From: Psilocybe azurescens | Taxonomy: Eukaryota; Basidiomycota; Agaricomycetes; Agaricales; Agrocybaceae | Length of the DNA stretch: 64,000 nt | Assembly: GCA_023853785.1 (NCBI GenBank) | Contig: JAJIRX010000590.1 | Coordinates: forward strand, 186,001 to 250,000 | Reading direction: 5' to 3' | Shown: positions 38,331-50,514 of the stretch, in pieces | Numbering within the stretch: the first letter of the stretch is position 1 | How the letters are laid out: each line of letters starts with the position of its first letter | Translations under genes and position numbers: made by a program | The notes under the pieces: model-generated | The model's input: only the letters and a program-made list of their open reading frames with translations | Told to the model about the DNA's origin: nothing | Database searches by the model: none

Positions 38331-39850
38331 CTTGTACAGGCGCCCCATGACAGGGTTCAAAAATGTCTAAGAACCAGCTGACGGACCTGTCGGGACCAGA
38401 CTGTACATCGTCTCTGATGGGTATCTGGTGTTGGAACTTGTTATCCTTTTACTTCGGCAAGTATTTTTAAACCTCGAATTTCTTATTTATTATATATCCC
38501 ATTGATCAAGATACGGTTGGAATCACTTTGGGTCTATGTCGTCTTTTATTCAATCTATTTTTTGTTGCTTTTGTATGTTGTCACACACATATAATTAAAT
38601 ATACCCAAATTGGAGCCTAAGGTGAAATTGGAGAGCTCATAATCTTCCCCGACAGGTACAATTACTAGTCTACTCCAGGTTGGAACATGGGCCATCGAAT
38701 TTTTAACTATGGTGAAAAGTAAGTTATGACATCCTGGAAAACGAGTTACGATGGAAATAATTACAATGCGCTAATACATAATATCAAAAGCAATTCTGGC
38801 TTCGAGAACGTTGATGCTATTTTGAGGATTGGACCGCTTACCTATAATGCATTTCTTTTCCATGCTTGTTCAAGCACAAACCATCTCGTTCGGCAAGTGG
38901 GTACACCGCAGCTAGCATCTATCGTGCCAACTGACGTCTCTAACGTCCTACATTTGTCTGTCTCTCGACGGGAGACTACCTTGGGCAGGCTTTACCCTCG
39001 AGTATCTATGCAAAATAAAGAACGTCTTCCATTCAGACTCATCATTCACGCCTAGTCATGTTTTGATGTAGATGGCGCGAACGACGATGGCGGATATCCA
39101 AGTACCCTTCATTCGATCTCTACCAGTCTCTCCCAAACCCTTCGCGATACCCCCTATCAGTCAGGCACGGACATCTACAACGATACGATACAAGACTTTA
39201 GGAATGTTCGGACTACATATCAATGATTACAATGATTATTATTTCCATTTGCGGCTACGTAGGGTCGTGCGCAGGTGAACGGTTTGGGAAAATTTGGCCA
39301 TTCATTAACAATTCTGTTTATTCGTGGCTGTAGCGCTAAGTCATACGCAGGTGAAAAAGGGGCTTCCCCCGAATTTTTTGCATTACGCTAAGCTTCTTCT
39401 CGTCTGGATCTGAGTAGGCCACATATCTTTAGCTTAAGAGATACAAGAGTATAACTTGCTGAGTTTGCCTTTCTCAATTTCTTCAAATTTCTAGACCCCT
39501 GATTTCCACGATGGTACCTCCTCGTACTCTAGCTCTGTGCCATTCGGCCCAGAATGGGGCACCACCGATGAACTAGCCAGGCTTCCTGACGAGAGATACC
39601 CTAGTATCAGGTTACACGTTGGTCGGTACACATGTCCTTTCTAGTTATTTGTACACATCTTTTATGAACCATCACTTGGATTGACAGTGTTCTAATCAGC
39701 AGTACAGACTGTCAGCAGACGGGGAACTAGTCCGTCATTAGCATCAGCGCAGTATTCGGCCCCGTCAATTGTCTGCTCCAAAGATATTTTCGCCAGCTCA
39801 GAATAGACCTGTCAGCTGAATAAGCCACTAAGATTGGCACATAATATCCA
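38331..39850. other. 1.5 kb without recognisable genes
   Basis: Short frames only. No domain, tRNA or repeat family recognised before the tandem AT-rich units. Confidence 0.35.
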
Positions 39851-42360
39851 CGAGCTTTATGACCCGCCGCTACGCGTCGGGGGGATTCGCTTCGCTCACC
39901 CCCTGTGCTTCACGGCAGGGTCAACAGCTCGCTGGGGCTGCGCCCCAGACCTTCTGCTTGTCGGCGCCCTGCGCCTCCTCATTGAAAAATAAATAATACC
40001 AATTACAATTATTATATCTTGGGGGGAATGAGCTTCGCTCATCCCCCCTTTTTATTGACACTCCATGTCTCATGAAAATAATAATAATAGCAGTCACTCT
40101 TGGGGGATGAGCTGCGCTCATCCCCCTTGCTTCACACCCCTAATATAATGTGTGGGAGGGATGAGCTGCGCTCACCCCTCCCCTACTTCCCAGCCTGCCC
40201 TACAGCTTATTGGGGTTGCACTCTTGCATCCCACTATGGAGGCACACAGCATCTTCATAGTCAGATTATATACACTCAGTCAATAACAGTGAACAAATAC
40301 ACAAATATTTATACACAGCACTCTATATTCTGTGTCCATTAAATTTCTTTTGCTTCAACAATCTCAAACTAAAATTTTAAACCATATTAAACCCATTCCA
40401 ACTAATCCACAGTACCTTTGCCACCCTGTCTATTTTAATATTCACACCCATATCCACTCCCAATCAATCATTATTCTACTTTATATTTTATACAATACTG
40501 CACTACTCATTTACTATCTATCACTCACCTCATAGGCACAGCACTATAGATGCCATGCTATTTTAAATTTCATAGCTTACACTCTTTCTCTTCACAACCA
40601 AAATATCTGTCTCTACACCCCACTACTTTAATTCTACAAAATTTAATCACATCAATCTACACCCTATAGTACATTACAATCTAAAATCAATTTTCATGAC
40701 ATATCACAGAGAATTCACCCCACTCACCACTTCTGCTTCATCCTCAGGCCTACATCTTATCACTGCTCCATCTCTCTATCTCACTATAGACATTTGTAGC
40801 ACCTCCATACTCACATTTTTTTACTGACTGTCAATAACAGTGAACATTTCTGTCTCTATCTAACAATCTCACAAATCTCCAACCAAAATTTAAAACCATA
40901 TTACACCCACTCCAACTAATCCACCACAACTTCACCCCTGTACTCAGTCAATCTACATCCCTGCCCAATACCACTCTCAATTATTTGCCAATTATTGCCT
41001 CTATTACTTATAATACTTGACTGCCCTTTCATTACCCACTATCTTGATATGCACAGCACCTGCGGCGCTGTGCCATTTTAAATTTTATAACTTGCACTTT
41101 TTTCTTCAAAATCCAAATAGCTGTTCCCAGCCCCCACCACTTTGGTCCTGTAGATGAATTAATCACATCAATCTATATCCTATAGTACATTAAAATTCAA
41201 ATGTCAATTTCCACTCCTAATAGTTAACACTCTCTTTAATTTTACCCACTACATGGGCAAAGCATACTCCAGCTTTATTCTCAAAATTAATTTTACTACC
41301 TATACAGCACTGTATATCACCTATTTTCAATTACAAAGGCATATCTCAGTGCTATCTTTCTATCCAAATCTTTACTTAAATAGCACCCACACATCCACAA
41401 ATCCCCCTGCTGCTATGTGTCAGTCATAAAGCTAAATGGCACAGTGCATCTGGGATTTGCTAAGTTGGTGCTCTACACCTCCATACCAAATATAATATCA
41501 ATATTTCACCACTTCACCCTTTCTATGTCTAATGAAAAACATTTGAGTATGTCTCTACAAAAGCATGCCATCTTTAGCGCTATGTCCATGCTACTATACA
41601 TTTCCACAATATATCCCCAGCCCACTCTTGAAAATTTATTGTGTAGATTACTTGTAATAACATTCTTTTTGCATAGAGAACTGGAATATTCTACTATGCA
41701 CAGCACCTGCAGCACTGTATCATTTTAAAATTTACAGATTACACTCTTCACAATTAAAATTTAAAATAGCTGTCCCCTGACCTTTCCCATTGTAAAATTG
41801 TGTCCCAGTGCTATCTTTCCATCTACACCTTTATTTAAACAGTTTCAACTATAATTCATTTCATACTAACTTTTCCACTGTCCACAATGCCCCTGTTTTG
41901 ATAATTATTTAGTTGTATTTATTTCAGCCTTTTAACTCTTTTATCTAATACATAGTCTCCATTACAAAGGTGTCAACCAACCACAATATCTGCAGACAGA
42001 AATGTCCCATTCAAATAGTCTTTGACACAGATTTATTGATCCACTTGCTCATAGTACACTGTGCAGTGTGCATGCAAGAGTGTGCATATTTGTTTGATTT
42101 CAGAGCCACCCAAAGCAGCTTCAATACAGTTGGGTATGGCTAATGGACACATTGAGGGTTCATTATTTAAGCACAGAATGTTTTTCAGCTGTGTGGCACC
42201 CATTTTGTTGTTTGCCATCAGCCACTGGTTGTTTATTTCAAAAGGCCGCAGCGCAGGCCCCAAAACACAATGGCATGCTTAATAATGCTTGGTCATGCTT
42301 AAGTAACTTGCTCCTTCCTTTTTGAAAATTCTTAGTCATTGAGCTCTCTTATATTATAGA
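39851..42360 (+). repeat. tandem 2.5-kb AT-rich hairpin unit, copy 1
   Basis: 2510 bp from CGAGCTTTATGACCCGCC to GAGCTCTCTTATATTATAGA. It has two parts. The first about 350 bp contains GC-rich perfect hairpins (GGGGGATGAGC..GCTCATCCCCC types) within AT-rich sequence. The rest is C-poor on one strand and built of degenerate internal modules sharing GGCACAGCAC..TGCCATTTTAAATTT and CACACTCTTT/ACTTGCACTTTTTT. No coding exon is supported. Confidence 0.85.
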
Positions 42361-44719
42361 CGAGCTTTATGACCCGCCGCTACAGGTGGGGATTTGCTTC
42401 GCTCACCCCCTGTGCTTCACGGCAGGGTCAACAGCTCGCTGGGGCTGCGCCCCAGACCCCTGCTTGTCGGCGCCTGCGCCTCCTCATTGAAAAATAAATA
42501 ATACCAATTACAATTATTATATCTTGGGGGAATGAGCTTCGCTCATCCCCCTTTTATTGACACTCCATGTCTCATGAAAATAATAATAATAGCAGTCACT
42601 CTTGGGGGATGAGCTGCGCTCACCCCTTCCCCTACTTCACAGCCTGCCCTACAGCTTGTTGGGGTTGCACTCTTCCATCCCACTATGGAGCCACACAGCA
42701 TCTTTATAGTCAGATTATATACACTCAGTCAATAACACTGAACAAATACACAAATATTTATACACAGCACTCTATATTCTGTGTCCATTAAATTTCTTTT
42801 GCTTCAACAATCTCAAACTAAAATTTTAAACCATATTAAACCCATTCCAACTAATCCACAGTACCTTTGCCACCATGTCTGTTTTAATATTCACACCCAT
42901 ATCCACTCCCAATCAATCATTATTCTACTTTATATTTTATACAATACTGCACTACTCATTTACTATCTATCACTCACCTCATAGGCACAGCACTATAGAT
43001 GCCATGCTATTTTAAATTTCATAGCTTACACTCTTTCTCTTCACAACCAAAATATCTGTCTCTACACCCCACTACTTTAATTCTACAAAATTTAATCACA
43101 TCAATCTACACCCTATAGTACATTACAATCTAAAATCAATTTTCATAACATATCACAGAGCATTCACCTCACTCACCACTTCTGCTTCATCCTCAGGCCT
43201 ACATCTTATCACTGCTCCATCTCTCTATCTCACTATAGACATTTGTACCACCTCCATACTCACTTTTTTTACTGACCATCAATAACAGTGAACATTTCTG
43301 TCTCTATCTAACAATCTCACAAATCTCCAACCAAAATTTAAAACCATATTACACCCACTCCAATTAATCCACCACAACCCCTGTACTCAGTCAATCTACA
43401 TCCCCGCCCCATCACCACTCCCAATTATTTGCCAATTATTGCCTCTATTACTTATAATACTTGACCGCCCATTCATTACCCACCAACATCTTGATATGCA
43501 CAGCACCTGCGGCGCTGTGCCATTTTAAATTTTATAACTTGCACTTTTTTTCTTCAAAATCCAAATAGCTGTTCTCAGCCCCCACCACTTTGGTCCTGTA
43601 GATGAAGATGAATTAATCACATCAATCTATATCCTATAGTATATTAAAATTCAAATGTCAATTCCCACTCCTAATAGTTAACACTCTCTTTAATTTTACC
43701 CACTACATGGGCAAAGCATACTCCAGCTTTATTCTCAAAAATTAAATTTACTACCTATATACAGCACTGTATATCACCTATTTTCAATTACAAAGGCATG
43801 TCTCAGTACTATCTTTCTATCCAAATCTTTATTTAAATAGCACCCACACATCCACAAATCCCCCTGCTGCTATGTGTCAGTCATAAAGCTAAACAGCACA
43901 GTGCATCTGGGATTTGCTAAGTTGGTGCTCTACCCTCCATACCAAATATAATATCAATATTTCAATATCCCTAGCCCACTCTTGAACAATTATTGTGTAG
44001 ATTACTTGTAATAACATTCTTTTTGCATAGAGAACTGGAATATTCCACTATGCACAGCACCTGCAGCACTGTATCATTTTAAAATTTACAGATTACACTC
44101 TTCACAATTAAAATTTAAAATAGCTGTCCCCTGACCTTTCCCATTGTAAAATTGTGTCCCAGTGCTATCTTTCTGTCTACACCTTTATTTAAACAGTTCC
44201 AACTATAATTCATTTCATACTAACTTTTCCACTGTCCACAATGTCCTCTGTTTTGATATTTATTTAGTTGTATTTATTTCAGCCTTTTAACTCTTTTATC
44301 CAATACATAGTCTCCATTACAAAGGTGTCAACCAACCACAATATCTGCAGACAGAAATGTCCCATTCAAATAGTCTTTGACACAGATTTATTGATCCACT
44401 TGCTCATAGTGCACTGTGCACTGTGCATGCAAGAGTGTGCATATTTTTTTTGTTTTCAGAGCCACCCAAAGCAGCTTCAACAGCTGGGTATGGCTAATAG
44501 ACACATTGAGGGTGCATTGTTTAAGCACAGAATGTTTTCCAGGCTTTGTGGCACCCATTTTGTTGTTTGCCATTAGCCTCTGGTTGTTTGTTTCAAAAGG
44601 CCCCGCCTCACAGGCCCTAAAACACAATGGTGTGCTTTGTCATGATTAAGTAATTTGACTTACGTAACTTGATTCTCCTTTTGAGTAACCTTAGTCATCG
44701 AGCTCTCTTATATTATAGA
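42361..44719 (+). repeat. tandem 2.4-kb AT-rich hairpin unit, copy 2
   Basis: 2359 bp, head-to-tail with copy 1 and about 95% alike by eye. It lacks one hairpin segment present at about 40100-40160 and a roughly 110-bp piece present at about 41510-41620 of copy 1. It ends with the same GAGCTCTCTTATATTATAGA. Confidence 0.85.
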
Positions 44720-45885
44720 TACCTAACCGTTCTATCCTTCATATCTGGTCTTTGTTTTTGTCTAGCTTTGACAAGCACATAGCTGTTGTACCTGTAGTGC
44801 TGAATCAGTGCTGAAGGTTTATTGATACGAGAAATAACCTGGGTAGTGGTAACATTTCTATGCCCATACTCCGGCGTTTGGAAGTTGCGGGAAGGATGGT
44901 ATGACAACATCGCGTTGTTCCGTCGACATGGAAGTAGGTCTGTATGCTCCAGACCCTTGCACATATTTCCATGTCCTGCACTACGCCGTTGTGCGGGCCA
45001 GGTCACGGTAATATAGGCTTGCAAGATACGGCATGCAGTGTCAATGACTTGTAGTTTTGAACACCGATGGCCTACATCGCAACAGGCCCTTTGAGATTTT
45101 GAAATTCTGATTCCGGTAGACGTTCTGATTCTTCTAACTTTACTGGGCATAGTTGGGCACAGCTGGGCACAGCTGGGCACAGCTGAACACTCACCATCGC
45201 ATCTAAGAAGATCCCTGATCATGGTGAGCCGTGAGCGTGAGTGTAACTCGACCGCGTTTGAAGGCAAATTAACACTCAGGAGGTCCCAAGCAACGTGCAT
45301 CTTCTATTGGCTGTGTGTGTGTACTACCAAGGAGTCAGAACTTGCCCAGAGGTGAGAGGTCAAGAATAGATTGGGCTTTCTTCTTATCCCTCTGCTTCCT
45401 TTCTCTAGGTCTCGGGCCTCCGAAGGAGTCACTGTGCTATTTCGAGCGCTCCGTTAATTTTGCTGGACGAATAGCAAAAAGCGATATCGACACACCTGGA
45501 AACACGTTTATTCTCTCTCTCTCAAGGCGACCCAATCTTGCCCCTGATCAAGAATCAGGAGATTCCAACCATATCACCACTGAACTCCAAGATAGGCTCA
45601 GTCATCAGATCACTGCACGACCCGTGATTAAAAAAACATCGTAATCGATTAATTGATAATGTGATGCATGCAAGTCAACGTCAATATTTGAATTTCGCCC
45701 CAAGCTTGTGTGGCGCAGGGACTGATCCGAGCGGGCTCTCCCCTTGCGGCCTTTCTCCTTTAGCGATTCAGAGCCTTTAAATTACCGAAATTCGACAAGT
45801 GACCACTGACCACTGACCAGGAGGCAAGGAGAAATACACTTTTAGTCCAAGATCGTCCCCACTCCCCAAAGAGAAAGAAACTCAC
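44720..45885. other. 1.2 kb without recognisable genes, with a 10-bp tandem repeat
   Basis: A 195-codon minus-strand frame (44713-45300) has no recognisable domain and runs over a tandem repeat, so I do not call it. At 45151-45190 AGCTGGGCAC is repeated four times with slight variation. Three tandem GTGACCACTGACC-type units occur near 45800. Confidence 0.4.
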
Positions 45886-46771
45886 CATTCCCAAAGCCGC
45901 CACCCGCACCCGCACTCCTCACAATCCCACTCTCGACATACACATGTCCCTCCCCAACCCGATGCCCATTGCCCCCTCCGCGCCCGTATCACTATCCCGC
46001 ATCGGAATGCACGAGCACCGCAGCTCATCCATATCATAAAACTCATTCTTGTGCGCTGAATCATCATCTCCATCATCGCCGCCGCCGTTGCTCAGCGGAC
46101 TATGGCTCCTGTTCATGGGAGCAGCAGCAGCGACCACCTTTGGGAACGGGTACCCTCCAGTCCCCCTCATGCATCCCCATTCGCCGCCCCTGCACTAGCA
46201 CTCCGCCACACGCACCCCCATCCTCTCCCCCCCTCCTACAAAGCCCCCGAAGCCTCCAAAGCCGCCTCTCCCGTCCCACTCCCCTCCGCCTCCGCCACCG
46301 TCTCATTCCCGCTCTCCTTGCCCCCGTCCCATTAGCGAGCGAGAGCGAGGCCGGCCGCGCGGAGCGATTGAAGATCTTCACCGTCGCGATATCCGTGTCC
46401 TGGCTTGGGAAGTTCACTGCGCAGTGCCCATGGGAGGACATCGTCGATGTGGGCGATGTCAATGAAGAGGAGAGGGAAGGCGAGAGCGGAGGCGACGTGG
46501 ACGTGGACGTCAGAGAGGAGATGGACGACATAAGCGACGGCGGCGCGTCCGGCGAATGTGGCATGCCATCAATGGAGTTTGGGAGCGAGGCGTCGGTAGA
46601 CACCGGCGAGGACGTCCAGGGGGCGACGATCGTGGATGCGAATGCGAATGCGAGTACGAAAGCGGGCCAAGATGCGGCGTGCTTGGCGTGCTCGCCGCCC
46701 TCTGACGCGGTCCCTATCCCTGTGCACCCCTGCTCAGACGATGATACCCATGGCAAATATAACATCGCCAA
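45886..46771 (-). CDS. Ser/Gly-rich protein of unknown function, frame-broken and possibly truncated
   Basis: Two GC-rich antisense open frames compete here. The minus strand reads more like protein: an acidic/Ser-rich start, then FPSQDTDIATVKIFNRSARP, a Gly-rich stretch and SDTGAEG. After a one-base slip in the C5/G5 run near 45973-45977, it continues GHVYVESGIVRSAGAGGGFG into a GTGAGT donor at 45891. Another frame change lies around 46170-46330. No downstream exon is seen before a tandem repeat region, so the 3' part may be lost. The plus-strand frame (45969-46793) starts with a composition-driven Pro/His/Arg segment. No family recognised. Confidence 0.35.
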
Positions 46772-47031
46772 CGAGCATAATCAAGCTGTCTGACGAGTGC
46801 ACTATGACGAAGGGAATCACAGTCTAGCATCGGAGATTAGCCGCGGACTGGACATTTATACGACTACCATTGCCCTAATACCCAGCCGTAAGCCTGTCGA
46901 GGTTACCTTCAGGTAGTGGGTCTTTAGAGTACTTGGATTTCGAAAATTGGCAGTGAAATGCAAAAACCGTCCTCTGTCATGTGCTTTATTTACCACGCCA
47001 CTATTTTTGAGTCATCGTCGTCGTCATGAGC

Positions 47032-47390
47032 CAGCATGGCCCCACAAGCTAACCAGATGTCCTTCGCAGCATTCAGCATTTTGGCTTCAGCAAAAGTTAA
47101 ATGATCCAAATAATGATTTACTTCATCTGCTCACTGATCTTGGGATTCAAACTCACTTCTGGCCTGTGAAGCTACATTGCCAAATTATCACAGAACTAAA
47201 GAAACATGCAAAAGATTTCATTCACCCTCAGAACTTAGCTGCTGGTTTAGATATCTTCACTTATTTTGAACGTCATAGCAGAGCACCTTTGCTTGCAAAC
47301 ACATTGGCCCATGGAATTTCGGTAAACAGATACACAAACAATGTAGATGATTTGAAGAACAGAATTATAGCTCATTTTTTGAGAAGGTAG
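47032..47390 (+). pseudogene. possible N-terminal fragment of a transposon-type (Helitron-related?) protein
   Basis: A short start (MAPQANQMSF) is followed, after a one-base frame change near 47095, by DLLHLLTDLGIQTHF and then LLANTLAHGISVNRYTNN. It closes with LKNRIIAHFL. The last part resembles a SAP-like helix-turn pattern seen at the start of some large basidiomycete Helitron-associated proteins, from memory and not checked. Nothing further of such a protein follows, since 47622 begins the segmental duplication. It could also be an unrelated helical protein fragment. Confidence 0.35.
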
Positions 47391-47621
47391 TGGGCCTTGC
47401 CGCTTGCCGGCCTTACATTTATTTAGAAAGCGAACGCTATTGACCCAGCAGTTCCTTCGAAAACACGTCACCAATCATTTTCCCATCCGCCAAAGTTGGA
47501 CTGTCAACATTGCTTCGATAAATTGCTCGTGTAGGCTTAGTGTAGGCACTCGTTGAGGTCTCGTCGCCAACATTTTTCCCCAACCCCAAATATATTATGC
47601 ACTATACCAAATTCGCAGCAT

Positions 47622-49313
47622 TTCTCCTTCATATGGAGCACTGGGGGCGCACTACATATGCAACGGTCCACGACGGTGCGCCGCCACACCCTCCTTCGAT
47701 CGCATATTGACAAATTCTAACTGACGCGACCGTCTTTTGTAGGAAAGTTTTGAACAAGTCTCAACTCGTCTTCATCTGTCCATCCATCCCACGTCCAAGA
47801 GGTATAACTCAAGAGTCGGATGATGTTCAAAAAGCTATATCATTTCTACAGCTGGACGTCGGGAACTGCACTGCTTTCTCTTATCATTTTATAATGACAG
47901 CCTTGGATTTGTGCAAGGTCTGTCTTGGTTTTCATAAGAATATATGCACCATTTCTAGTCTTGCTAGGATATCATGAATTGTAGTATTGACTTTCTTACT
48001 TCTAGGTTATACATCGGCGGGTTTACAACCCTGCCCACATTGGCAAGTGCAGTGATCCCTCCCACAGAACTGTAGCCCATGCATTGGTCGGAGATATGGA
48101 TCACTGGGGATTTTGGGGTTGTCCACCTCTATATACTTGACCGTGCTCCGCCGTCTGCCATTTACTGACCTGCGGGGCTTTTAAAAATCGCTCTACCGCC
48201 CCAGAAGTTCTCTCTATCTTTACTTGGAGCAGTGATAAACCTCTTGAAGCTTGAAGGCTTAATCGGCGGCAGAGAATGCCTGCGAAGAATTCATCTCTCA
48301 ATGCATCTCAAGTCATATCGCAGCACCTGCGCACTTCACTACCGTACGAAGAACACTGACGCCAGGCAAGCTCCGATTCCTCGGCCAGCAAGGCTTTTCT
48401 TCACCCGAACCCCGTCTCACATTCATATGGCTCTTTTCGTTGTTGAAAACGACAAAGGATGTAGAACAGACATGTCTCTCCTTCTCACTATCCACCTACC
48501 ACTGTGGGGTGATATAGATCCTGGCAAACACTATCCTTCAAGCATCTTTTACAGACCTATTTCGCGACCCTCAATGAGGGAGACCCTTTGGGTACGTCGA
48601 AAATGCAATCATTTATCACTGTATCACGTTTGGGTTCACGTTCGTGTCGCTCCGTGTCAATGCTTGAGGATTTCACCACCACTCGATCGTTCAAACTGCG
48701 AGATAGTCTGTGACGCCTCTCAGCTTTGGCTCCCTCCTCTACCTCCAGCTGCCCATACTCCCGTTCGCTTCCCAAAGAATTATTTTCTTCAAGGAATCTC
48801 AACACTTTCAGAACGCTCTTCCTAACCGTTCGCCGTAATCTCAGGTTATCATAAGTGCAGCAATACTGCGTGTGTGGTTTAGCTGATAAGCAACGGAAGT
48901 GCTGGAAAAGATAGGTCTTGTGCGATTTCAATTTCTCTTTTTCCGTTGACTTCTTTGGTTGGAACTATCAATTTTCCGACCAATGGCCATAGTTGCGGTT
49001 CATTTGACGTGCGTATTTCATTCAAGGTTGCGACCCTGAACTTCTATAGTATCTTCCAGGATGATTGTCATAGGTTTCTCTTTCTTCCGTTGACTTCTTG
49101 AGTTGAAACTATCAATTTTCTGACTAACAGCCATAGCTGCGATTCATTTGACGTGCGTGTCTCATTCAAGGTCGCGACCCTGAAAATCTATAGTATCTTC
49201 CAGGATGATTGTCATAGGATCGTAACATTCTGCCAACATCTCAATTCTGCAGAGTTTCTCGTGAAGGCCCCTATAGGTTTGACACTTGTCATTTTGACCG
49301 CAGATTCCCTACC
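47622..49313 (+). repeat. segmental duplication, copy 2
   Basis: Counterpart of 32715-34465, same orientation. It contains a longer open frame (48232-48825, 197 codons) that is not preserved in copy 1, so coding is doubtful. Copy 2 lacks a short segment around TGAGTCTGCCTTCGG (about 33110 in copy 1). Confidence 0.8.
48930..49212 (+). repeat. about 140-bp tandem repeat inside segmental duplication copy 2
   Basis: Two units corresponding to 34090-34362, again ending CCAGGATGATTGTCATAGG. Confidence 0.75.
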
Positions 49314-50160
49314 GATCGATGGCCAATTATGGCTACTTACTTCAAAATAATCCTGGAGTTTCTTTGGAAAGGGCAACGAATCGCCTGTGGGGCACCCCGT
49401 GTACCACAGAACTTTTAGCAACATCAACCACTGCACGTACCCATCCCAAAAACTCATAAGAACTAGTCATTCTATTCTTTCTTCTAATGCTCTTCACAAT
49501 TACACTTATGTGTAACGTATCTAATGAATGACAGACGTTTAATCCGATGGAGATAATGTCATAAGTTTCAGCACCCATGCCTCTATACATGAGGTTCGGC
49601 GATTGAAAATTCCGAGAATCGTAATAGAGAAGGATAGTAACATCTCATCCATTGGATACCTTGGATATCGAATCCGCGGAATTATGAATAGGTGAATACA
49701 ATATTTTTAAGCGCAAGGCACAGGGAGCGAGGTGCTTTCCTTTCGACTGGGTCAGTCATTCCTAAGATAACGAGCTTCCAAGTCAGCCCTGAGTCCTTTA
49801 CTCCTCCCACCCCTTTTAATTGGCATGATTGTCGCGCGTTAAATACCTACTGATCGTCCACAATTGTTGGATTTTTTTTTAGTTAGGATCCACATTTTGG
49901 CCTAGAATGAATTAAGAACGTGCGGACGACTTCAAAAATAGGAACTGTTTGTCGGCACGATTCCGAGTTCAGATGAGCATAACCTAACCAGGCTTGGTGG
50001 GAAAACTTCTTGAAGCCTTGCCGTAACACCTTTAACGGGTACCTCGTTCAATAATAGGTACTCTATGTATACATCCCAATGAAACTGCATGCAATTGGGT
50101 AATATTCAACACCAATTGTCATAATCAGGAACTTGTGGCCGCCTAATCTTTACTTCATTA
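49314..50160. other. intergenic, no gene seen
   Basis: Short frames only; a minus-strand 82-codon frame at 49342-49590 has no recognisable domain. From about 50161 the co-duplicated promoter segment of copy D begins (GGTCAGCTGGTGAACTC). Confidence 0.35.
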
Positions 50161-50420
50161 CCTCCTGGGCGGTCAGCTGGTGAACTCATGTTCTAAAGAA
50201 TCATTGTCGAAAGCTTTCGTACCAATTATCCTGTCACAGAGCCTCATTTTCTCCTGGAGAAGGTCGAGAATAGTACTATTTCATGGCTTCTTGTGCCCAG
50301 GCAACAGAGATAAGGCGCCATGTGTGCGCCGGGGCACTGGTACTTTCTCAGAGATGTCTAGTTACTTGGTTATATCGTTATATTTTTCGCAACTGAAAAT
50401 ATTTTAGCCCGGGACCTTGA

Positions 50421-50430
50421 AGTATAAAAT
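50421..50430 (+). promoter_or_regulatory. TATA box of copy D
   Basis: AGTATAAAAT about 90 bp upstream of the ATG, followed by the family leader CCCCAGTTCTATCTGAAAGA and CAGCTCTGAAACTTGAACTA. Confidence 0.6.
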
Positions 50431-50514
50431 CAACCAGAGTTACCCTAAGAAATCCCCAGTTCTATCTGAAAGAATTCCAGCTCTGAAACTTGAACTACTC
50501 AAACAATCTATACC

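Noticed and set aside
40080..40185. GC hairpins resembling terminators or riboswitch stems
   Set aside because: The context is eukaryotic, noncoding and repeated, with no adjacent gene to regulate.
44713..45300. 195-codon minus-strand ORF
   Set aside because: No recognisable domain, runs over a 10-bp tandem repeat and overlaps the end of the AT-rich unit.
45969..46793. 274-codon plus-strand ORF
   Set aside because: Its first half is GC-driven Pro/His/Arg sequence. The antisense frame has more protein-like segments and a splice donor, though neither is certain.
48232..48825. 197-codon ORF in segmental duplication copy 2
   Set aside because: The frame is not conserved in copy 1 although the DNA is, which argues against coding.
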